Assembly (NCBI RefSeq): GCF_003058325.1
Contig: NZ_CP028844.1
Span: 536,001 to 600,000 of the forward strand
Origin: Methylobacterium currus
GTDB lineage: Bacteria; Pseudomonadota; Alphaproteobacteria; Rhizobiales; Beijerinckiaceae
DNA length: 64,000 nucleotides
Direction of reading: 5' to 3'
Shown: positions 58,028 to 64,000 of the stretch, piece by piece
How positions within the stretch are numbered: position 1 is the first letter of the stretch
Layout: each line of letters begins with the position of its first letter
Notes under the pieces: generated by a model
The model's database searches: none
What the model was told of the DNA's origin: nothing
Seen by the model: the letters and a program-made list of their open reading frames with translations, nothing else
Translations under genes and position numbers: made by a program

Positions 58028-58194
58028 AGCGGTCGGTCCTTGCGCCGACATCGTAGCGGTTTGAGGGCGAAACACCGGCCTGTGCACCAAGCCGCCTGCC
58101 GCAACGTCGGCCTTCTTTCACAACCCTAGCTTAACAAATCGATGGCAGACCTGCCCCCGGGGCCGCTGCAGCGGCAAGCCGGAGAGGCAGACTG

Positions 58195-58560
58195 ATGAGC
58201 TACGCGGCGAACGCCTACGCGCGAACGGCCCAGGTGGCGCTGACACCCCGCGAGGCAGAGGCCGCGGTTTTGATCAAGGCGGCGGCTCGCCTGCAAGCGA
58301 TCCAGGACAACTGGGACGACCAGCAGATGACGCTGAACGATGCGCTCGGCTTCAACCGCAAGGTCTGGACGCTCCTCTCCTCCGCCGCGACGGAGCCGGA
58401 CGCGCCGCTTCCCGACGAGCTGAAGACCGCGATGGCCCGTCTCGGCGCCTTCGTGTTCACCCGCACCCTCGATGCGATGATCGATCCCACCGCCGACAAG
58501 CTGACCGCCCTGATCCGGATCAACCGCGAGCTGGCGAACGGCCTGCGCGGGAATCCCTGA
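58195..58560 (+). CDS. flaF: Flagellar biosynthesis regulator FlaF
   Basis: A 121-residue FlaF: AARLQAIQDNWDDQQMTLND, ALGFNRKVWTLLSSAATEPD and LIRINRELANGLRGNP match the family, which positively controls flagellin translation or secretion in alphaproteobacteria together with FlbT. Here it is an orphan: flbT and fliC are not adjacent. GGAGAGG precedes the ATG at 58195. Confidence 0.92.
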   Translation: MSYAANAYARTAQVALTPREAEAAVLIKAAARLQAIQDNWDDQQMTLNDALGFNRKVWTLLSSAATEPDAPLPDELKTAMARLGAFVFTRTLDAMIDPTADKLTALIRINRELANGLRGNP

Positions 58561-58835
58561 TCGTCGGATCCCGGCCCGGGACACGGACGCCCGGTCTCCT
58601 TCCGCCGCTGCGGGGCGCTCGCCGCGGCGCTGCATTGAGGAGAGGGCGTGTCATCGGCCGAGGCGGGCCGAGCGACCGCTTCTTCGAACGGCGACGAAGA
58701 AGCCCTCGTCCCAGGCGGCACGAGGGCTCCTGAAAGGCGGGACGAGCCCGCCGGCTGGGGGTTTCCTCGGGAGACTCCGATCACCCGCACCGCCCGCGGT
58801 GGCGGCGCCCGAAAAGCGGGCGTCCCGCGAGGCGC

Positions 58836-59156
58836 TTACTTGTGCTGCCGGCGAGCTAGCGCGCTGTCGTCGCCCGAGGTCGTGGTCATCGGGGCTTCCA
58901 GGCCGCTGGTGTTCTGCTCGGGCCTGTCGGGCAGGGTCTGGTCGAAGTTGCGCCGGTTCGAGGCGTGGTCGTGGTACTGCTCGGTCTGGACGTGCTTGCT
59001 GTCGAGGCCCCGCGCCGCCCCGTGCTGGGACTTGTCGCGGTTGCTGAGCACCATGTTCTCCTCGAGGATGCCCTCGGGCAGCTCGGTCATCGCACCGGTG
59101 CCGGAGCCCTTGCCCTGCGCCCCCGGACCCATGTTGTGCCTGTCGGCCTTGGCCAT
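58836..59156 (-). CDS. Hydrophilic small hypothetical protein
   Basis: A 106-residue, very hydrophilic protein (MAKADRHNMGPGAQGKGSGT ... TELPEGILEENMVLSNRDKS) with no hydrophobic core, so likely disordered. The start at 59156 was chosen because GGAGG lies six bases upstream, in contrast to the ATG at 59162 that overlaps the RBS. Function unknown; the composition recalls stress-associated small proteins. Confidence 0.6.
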   Translation of the reverse strand: MAKADRHNMGPGAQGKGSGTGAMTELPEGILEENMVLSNRDKSQHGAARGLDSKHVQTEQYHDHASNRRNFDQTLPDRPEQNTSGLEAPMTTTSGDDSALARRQHK

Positions 59157-59404
59157 GTTCATCCTCCGATCGAGCTGATCGCCGGAGAGGAGGCTGCCGG
59201 TCGCAGCGTCCCGCCCCGCCTACCCCATAACAGTATGAAGCGCATCGGCTGGAGCAAGCGGGGCCGCAGGAAATATTGCCCGGAACCTTTTAGCCGCGAA
59301 AGCGATACAGCCGCGCAGATCGTGTCCGGCTGATCATCGCCGACGACGGCATGATCCTGCAAGGGCGGCCGGAACCTTCGCCGGCACGCATGTATCGGAC
59401 AGCC

Positions 59405-59824
59405 TTAGTCTTTCCGGCACGGAAACGCGTCGCGCAGAGCGAGCAGCGCCAGGACGCCGGCCTTCTCGCGCAGAGCCGGCGGATGGGCGGTGCCGTAGGC
59501 CACCACCGCCCGGACGAGCTGGAGCCGGTTGCCGTCGGGCGGCAGACAGGCGCCGAGGATCGGTGGCTGGTTGGCGGTGTCGGCGACGCCGGCGAGATCC
59601 TGCACCGCGCCCATGAAGGCCCAGCATCCGACGGTTTCCGGATCCTGGCGGAACTCAACCTCGCCGCCCCGGACCTTGGCGCCGCGCAGCAGGCTCTTGC
59701 ACTGCGTCACCAGCACCGCGCCCTCGGCGGCGTGGGCCGGCGCCGGGACGGCTCCGGTCGCAAGGATCGCAGCCAAGGTCGCCATGACGATGGCCGAAGG
59801 GCGAAGGAATTCGGGGAGCCGCAC
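59405..59824 (-). CDS. Exported Rap1a/Tai-like protein
   Basis: A 139-residue exported protein. It starts with a signal (LPEFLRPSAIVMATLAAILA) and carries GCWAFMGAVQDLAGVADTAN, CLPPDGNRLQLVRAVVAYGT, AHPPALREKAGVLALLALRD and FPC, a pattern shared with Rap1a/Tai-type immunity and periplasmic proteins. The start is uncertain: GTG 59824 fits best, ATG 59896 would add a repeated RFPNR segment. No effector gene lies beside it. Confidence 0.62.
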   Translation of the reverse strand: MRLPEFLRPSAIVMATLAAILATGAVPAPAHAAEGAVLVTQCKSLLRGAKVRGGEVEFRQDPETVGCWAFMGAVQDLAGVADTANQPPILGACLPPDGNRLQLVRAVVAYGTAHPPALREKAGVLALLALRDAFPCRKD

Positions 59825-60050
59825 GGTCTCGCCGGATGACGGCGCGCGGTTCGGGAACCTGCCCGGACGGTTCGGGAACCTGCTCGGAATCGACATGCGG
59901 ACACAACTCGACGCGGGAGGCCGCCTGGCTGCGGCCCGGCGCATCCTAGCAAGCGCGGCCGGGTCCCGCGCCGCGCCGCTCGCCGTGAGTCACACCCTCG
60001 TTGCCGCAGGCCGGAGGCCGGCAAAACCCGGGCGTGGTAAACCCGGGGCG

Positions 60051-60740
60051 TCAGCGCGCCGGGTACACCACCCGGGCCAGGGCCGCCTCGACCCGGGGGG
60101 TCGGCACCGTCGTGGCGGCGGCCTTCTGGTACTGCGCCATCATCCGGCGGGCGGCGTCCGCCGGCAGTGCGCCGATCGGCGCCGTCATCGCCAGCAACTC
60201 CTTGCGGGTCTTGGCCGCCACCACCCCGGGACGGTTCACGTCCTGGAAGTCGGCCATCTTGTGCTTGTCGGAATCGGGGTCGCCGTGAAACACCCGCGGC
60301 CCCTCGGGCATGATGACGATGTCGCCCGGCCGCAGGGTCGGGTCGCGCAGGAGGGCAGTGCGGGCGTCGAGGGACTTGAGCGGCGACACCGCGATCGCCA
60401 GGGGCTTCACCTCCTTCTGCGGCTTCACCTCGGCTTTCGGAAGCGCGACATAGCGGGTACGGCCGCGCAATGCCTTTGCCTGGGTCGCGAGGCGGTTGCG
60501 CCGGCTCGCCCGCTGCCGGATCGGCGCATCGTAGGGTTGCGCCGCATAGGGCTGGACCGCATAGGGCTGCGCCGCCGGCGCCGAGGCTGCGGACGGGCCT
60601 CCGAACATCTGGCGGAGGAAGTCCAGCCCGTCATTCTCGGCCCGCGCCCCCGCACTCGAGGCGATCAGCAGGCATCCCGACGTCATCGCCAGAAGGACGG
60701 CGCGGAGCCGGGCAGCCGGCATGGTCTGGTGCAGCGGCAT
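60051..60740 (-). CDS. Exported hypothetical protein with QPY repeats
   Basis: A 229-residue protein with a Sec signal (AVLLAMTSGCLLIASSAGAR) and three near-identical units AQPYAVQPYAAQPYDAP at residues ~55-72. The C-terminal part (LRPGDIVIMPEGPRVFHGDP, DFQDVNRPGVVAAKTRKEL) is soluble. No known family, but an alphaproteobacteria-type DUF is likely. Function unknown. Confidence 0.6.
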   Translation of the reverse strand: MPLHQTMPAARLRAVLLAMTSGCLLIASSAGARAENDGLDFLRQMFGGPSAASAPAAQPYAVQPYAAQPYDAPIRQRASRRNRLATQAKALRGRTRYVALPKAEVKPQKEVKPLAIAVSPLKSLDARTALLRDPTLRPGDIVIMPEGPRVFHGDPDSDKHKMADFQDVNRPGVVAAKTRKELLAMTAPIGALPADAARRMMAQYQKAAATTVPTPRVEAALARVVYPAR

Positions 60741-61014
60741 CGAGCCCCCCAGTGAGTGTGGCGGTGATCTTGGGAAATCTGTACTGGTACCCGGCCGTTT
60801 AACCTCGACGGCAGCCTGCCAGTTCCGGGCTTTCGGACAAAGATGAACAATTTATGATCGCGCCGTCCCGCCCCCTCCCCGATCGGATGAGGCGAGGGCT
60901 GCGCAGGCCCGGCGCCGGATCAGGCGGACGCCCTAAACCTCGCCATCTCTGATCCTCGTCTGAGCATCAATGGTCGAACACTGCCCCCGAACCGGCGCGA
61001 GGCGTGGAGAATCG

Positions 61015-61860
61015 ATGACGCAACGGAAATCGACGATGCCGCGGCGGGGACACCTGCGGATGCGATCGGCCCTCGCCTTGACCTTCGCCTCCTTCCTCGG
61101 ATGCGCCGCCCCGGCACTGGCCCAAGGCCCCTCCCCGGACAGGCGCGTGCCGCAGGAGCCGACGGCTTGGCCGTTCACGGCGATCGGGCGGGTGAACGTG
61201 GTGCAGGGGCCCGCCCATCGCAGCCACTGCACCGGCACCCTGGTCGGGCCGCGTCACGTGCTGACCGCCGCCCATTGCCTGTTCGACCTCCGCCTCGATA
61301 CCTGGGTCAAGCCGCACCAGGTCCACTTCGTCGCCGGCCAGGCCCGCGACCTGAACACCGGCACCGCCGAGGTCGAGGCGTTCCGCCTCGCGCCCGGCAT
61401 CGACCTGCGGGCAGCGGCGCGGCCGGCTCAAGGATCGATCGCACCGGAGATGATCGGGCGGGACTGGGTGATCCTCACGCTGCGCCAGCCTCTCGCGTTG
61501 AAACCCGTGCCGTGGCGCGTGCTGCCGCATGCCGATCTGCCGGGAAGCCGGCCCGGCGCGGTGGTGGCGCTCGCCGGCTACGCCGCCGACCGGCCCTACC
61601 TGCCGGTGATCCATCGCGGCTGCACGGCCCGGATCGACGCCCCGGCGGCCGGCATGCTGAGCGATTCGTGCGAGTCGATGTCGGGCGAGTCCGGCGCGCC
61701 GGTACTGCTGCTCGACGCGGAGGGCGGCGCGGCCCTGGTCGGGATCCACACCGCGGTCACGCAGGGCATACGAGTGGGGAGCGCCTATCGCTCGGCGAGC
61801 GGCGTCGGGGTCGCGGCTGGCAGCTTCGCCGGTGCGCTCGACGAGATGGTCAAGCCGTGA
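61015..61860 (+). CDS. Trypsin-like serine protease, exported
   Basis: A 281-residue S1-family protease. A signal (ALALTFASFLGCAAPALAQG) precedes the domain. The triad is His in GPRHVLTAAHCLFD, Asp in IGRDWVILTLRQPLAL and Ser in SCESMSGESGAPVLLLDAEG. GESGAP replaces the usual GDSGGP, which preserves the catalytic Ser. The start at ATG 61015 was chosen because GGAGAATCG precedes it. It ends overlapping rsmD by 11 bases, tail to tail. Confidence 0.9.
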   Translation: MTQRKSTMPRRGHLRMRSALALTFASFLGCAAPALAQGPSPDRRVPQEPTAWPFTAIGRVNVVQGPAHRSHCTGTLVGPRHVLTAAHCLFDLRLDTWVKPHQVHFVAGQARDLNTGTAEVEAFRLAPGIDLRAAARPAQGSIAPEMIGRDWVILTLRQPLALKPVPWRVLPHADLPGSRPGAVVALAGYAADRPYLPVIHRGCTARIDAPAAGMLSDSCESMSGESGAPVLLLDAEGGAALVGIHTAVTQGIRVGSAYRSASGVGVAAGSFAGALDEMVKP

Positions 61861-62407
61861 CGCGCCAGAACGCCACCTGCGTGTCGCCGTAGGTCCGGCG
61901 CTCCAGCTCCGCAAATCCGTCCGGGGCGGCGAGGGCCGCGGAGGCCGCCTCCTCCACCACGGCGAGGGCATCCGGTGCGAGCCAGCCGCCCTCCCGGGCC
62001 GCGCTCAGCGCCCTGGGAGCGAGGTCGCGTCCATAGGGCGGATCGCAGAAGACGAGGCCGAACGGCTCGCCGGGCGGAGCCGCGCCGAGGCGGGTGGCGT
62101 CGCGGCGAAACAGCCGCGTCACGCCGCCGAGCCCGAGGGTGTCGAGGTTGGTGCGGATCACGCCGCGGGCCTCCGCCCCCTCGTCGACGAGGAGCGCGAA
62201 GGCCGCGCCGCGGGAGAGCGCCTCGCAGGCGAGCGCACCGGTGCCGGCGAACAGGTCGAGGACGCGGGCGCCCGGAACCGGATCGTCGTAGGCATGGCCC
62301 AAGACGTTGAACAACGCCTCGCGCAGCCGGTCCGAGGTCGGCCGGATCGCGTCGCTGCGCGGTCCGGCGAGGCTACGGCCGCGCAACTCCCCTCCGACGA
62401 TCCGCAT
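61850..62407 (-). CDS. rsmD: 16S rRNA (guanine-966-N2)-methyltransferase
   Basis: A 185-residue RsmD. Motifs: RIVGGELRGRSLAGPRSDAI, RPTSDRLREALFNVLGHAYD, VLDLFAGTGALACEALSRGA (SAM loop) and FGLVFCDPPYGRDLAP (DPPY catalytic motif), in the right order. It modifies the 30S subunit. It lies directly after the RluB-like gene (10-base gap) and overlaps the protease end convergently by 11 bases. Confidence 0.94.
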   Translation of the reverse strand: MRIVGGELRGRSLAGPRSDAIRPTSDRLREALFNVLGHAYDDPVPGARVLDLFAGTGALACEALSRGAAFALLVDEGAEARGVIRTNLDTLGLGGVTRLFRRDATRLGAAPPGEPFGLVFCDPPYGRDLAPRALSAAREGGWLAPDALAVVEEAASAALAAPDGFAELERRTYGDTQVAFWRVTA

Positions 62408-62416
62408 CGGTCAGGC

Positions 62417-64000
62417 TCAGCCGCGCGGCGGCCGGCCGCCGGGCCGCGCGCCGCGCCCGCCGGGCTTGGATCCACCGCCACCGCCGCCCGAGCGGAAGCC
62501 GCCGCCGGGCTTGCCGAACGGCTTCGCCCCCGGCCGACCGCCGCCGCCGGGACGACCCTCGCCCTTGCCGGCGAAGGACTTACCCCCGAACGACTTCGCC
62601 CCGAAGGACTTGCCGCCCGCGGGCTTGCCGCCGAAGGATTTGCCGCCGCCAGGCTTGCCGCCGAACGAACGGCCCTCGCCGCCGGACCGGCCCTCGAACG
62701 AGCGACCGCCGCCTGGACCGCGGCCCTCACCTCCGAAGGAGCGGCCTTCGCCACCGCCCGAACGCCCTTCGAACGAGCGGCCACCACCGCCCGAACGGCC
62801 CTCGCTCCTGCCGCCGAACTTGCCGCCGGAGCCGCCGCTGCCCCCGAAGGAGCGGTCCCCGCCGCCGGAACGACCTTCGAACGGGCGACCGCCACCCGAA
62901 CCACGGCCCTCGCCCCCGAAGGAACGCCCTTCGCCGCCGGAGCGGCCTTCGAACGAACGGCCTTCACCGCCGCGGCCCCCGAAGCTCTTGCTCCCGAAGC
63001 TCTTGTCACCGAAGCCGCGGCCCGAGCCGCCATCCGGGCGACCGCCGGGCCGGCCGAAGCCGCGGCCACGACCGCCGTCATCGGCGAGGCCGGCCTTGGC
63101 GCCGCCTCGCGGGGCGCTGTCACGGTCGCGGCGCATCGGGCGGTCCTCGCCGCCCGGCCCCCGGTAGGGGGCGTCGTCCCGGTCGCTGCCGCGGAACTTG
63201 GTGCGGCGGTGCGGCGCCGCCTCCTCCTGCGGCTGGGCCACCAGGCGCTCGACCAGCACACGGCGGTCGCCGGAGGCGATGGCGCCGACGCGCTTGCGCG
63301 GCGCATCCGCGGTGGCGGCGCGGATCTCCTGCGGGCTGTCGCCGCGCCGGTGCACCCGGCCGCGATTCGGCAGGTCGCCGGCAGCCTCGGCCTCGGGATC
63401 GCGCCAGACCGTGCGCGCCGGGGCGCGGCGGGCGGCCGGCGCGGCCGGCGGCTTGCCGAATTGCGGCCGGGCGGGGTCGCGACCGCGAGGAGCAGCCTCC
63501 TGCGCCGCCTTGCGGGCGGCGGCTTTCGGCGACCCGAACGCGGCGATCGGCTCGCGCACCGGGCTGGTGAAGTCGACGCCGGCCTGCTCGGCGAGCGTGG
63601 TGCCGAGCTGGTCCTTCAGCACCCGGGTGCGGATCTCCTCGACCAGACCGACCTCGAGCTCGCCGAGCTGGAACGGTCCGAAGGAGAGCCGGATCAGCCG
63701 GTTCACCGACAGGCCGAGATGCTCGAGGATCCGCTTGACCTCGCGGTTCTTGCCCTCGCGAAGGCCGAGCGTCAGCCAGACGTTGTCGCCCTGCGCCCGG
63801 TCGATCGTCGCCTCGACGGGACCATATTCCATCCCGTCGATGGTCACGCCCTTGCGCAAGCCGTCCAGCATCGCCTGGTCGACGTCGCCGAAGGCGCGCA
63901 CGCGGTAGCGGCGCAGCCAGCCGGTCTCCGGATGGGCGATGACCTTGGCGAGCCCGCCATCATTGGTGAGGAGCAGGAGCCCCTCGGTGTTGATGTCGAG
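62417..64000 (-). CDS. RluB/RsuA-family pseudouridine synthase with long disordered tail (partial)
   Basis: The gene runs off the right edge; only the C-terminal ~528 residues are visible. The first visible residues (LDINTEGLLLLTNDGGLA) are the RsuA/RluB catalytic signature, and REGKNREVKRILEHLGLSVN, RLIRLSFGPFQLGELE continue the domain. From about 63450 the protein becomes low-complexity: basic Ala/Arg-rich, then about 210 residues of repeated GRSFEGRSGGEGRSFGG-like units. It acts on 23S or 16S rRNA. Operon partner of rsmD downstream. The RluB versus RluE/RsuA choice cannot be made without the N-terminus. Confidence 0.9.
   Translation of the reverse strand, partial: LDINTEGLLLLTNDGGLAKVIAHPETGWLRRYRVRAFGDVDQAMLDGLRKGVTIDGMEYGPVEATIDRAQGDNVWLTLGLREGKNREVKRILEHLGLSVNRLIRLSFGPFQLGELEVGLVEEIRTRVLKDQLGTTLAEQAGVDFTSPVREPIAAFGSPKAAARKAAQEAAPRGRDPARPQFGKPPAAPAARRAPARTVWRDPEAEAAGDLPNRGRVHRRGDSPQEIRAATADAPRKRVGAIASGDRRVLVERLVAQPQEEAAPHRRTKFRGSDRDDAPYRGPGGEDRPMRRDRDSAPRGGAKAGLADDGGRGRGFGRPGGRPDGGSGRGFGDKSFGSKSFGGRGGEGRSFEGRSGGEGRSFGGEGRGSGGGRPFEGRSGGGDRSFGGSGGSGGKFGGRSEGRSGGGGRSFEGRSGGGEGRSFGGEGRGPGGGRSFEGRSGGEGRSFGGKPGGGKSFGGKPAGGKSFGAKSFGGKSFAGKGEGRPGGGGRPGAKPFGKPGGGFRSGGGGGGSKPGGRGARPGGRPPRG

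Noticed and set aside
62417..63000. The repeats as a CRISPR array or repeat element
   Set aside because: They are in frame with the coding sequence, vary in length and have no spacers, so they are protein repeats.

Overview
The window is GC-rich, tightly packed alphaproteobacterial chromosome, most likely from the Hyphomicrobiales and probably a Methylobacterium-like organism. The reasons are the very high GC, an opgG-opgH pair with periplasmic glucan synthesis, a GntR-type BioR regulator with TTATCTATAA-like boxes beside bioY and bioB, flagellar FlaF, DUF2336 and TadE/TadG proteins, and an iscU-like/folE/hisI neighbourhood. The genus is inferred from gene content, not from a marker gene. No rRNA, tRNA or CRISPR array was found.

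Layout. 0-6 kb: end of a DUF2270 protein, glmU, and the osmoregulated periplasmic glucan operon opgG-opgH. 6-9.7 kb: a GNAT acetyltransferase, a methyltransferase, and a biotin module (bioR, bioY, bioB) with three BioR-type boxes. 9.8-17.6 kb: DUF2336, a lytic transglycosylase, a ParE toxin remnant, two flavin enzymes, a YfhO-like membrane protein and a secreted protein with a coding minisatellite in its signal peptide. 17.7-20.5 kb: a TadE-TadE-TadG pilus operon. 20.7-29.9 kb: housekeeping genes (thrS, yidD, iscU-like, folE, hisI, an acyl-CoA ligase, glgX, dusA).

29.8-38.3 kb is the accessory region. A 39-bp imperfect direct repeat (37/39) lies inside the 5' end of dusA and again 8.4 kb away, where a displaced copy of the dusA 5' end remains. 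This is the signature of a genomic island integrated at dusA. The island is less GC-rich than its flanks and has no recognisable integrase. It holds a short twin-arginine peptide, remnants of an ISL3 transposase and a umuC gene, a membrane transporter fused to a hotdog thioesterase domain, a MITE-like hairpin, a membrane GGDEF-EAL protein with altered signature motifs, and an intact IS630-family element.

38.4-64 kb returns to chromosome: a chemotaxis receptor, UreE with a long histidine tail, a glycine-zipper lipoprotein, a TerB/DnaJ protein, a cell-wall amidase, a frameshifted glycosyltransferase, anmK, tyrS, an Old Yellow Enzyme, a PAP2 phosphatase, an FAD protein, a LysR/quinone-reductase pair, a D-amino acid dehydrogenase, a metallophosphoesterase, orphan flaF, several small exported proteins, a trypsin-like protease, rsmD, and the start of an RluB-type pseudouridine synthase with a long Gly/Ser/Arg/Phe tail that runs off the window. 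Cell-envelope work is the most common theme (GlmU, AnmK, OpgGH, amidase, transglycosylase).
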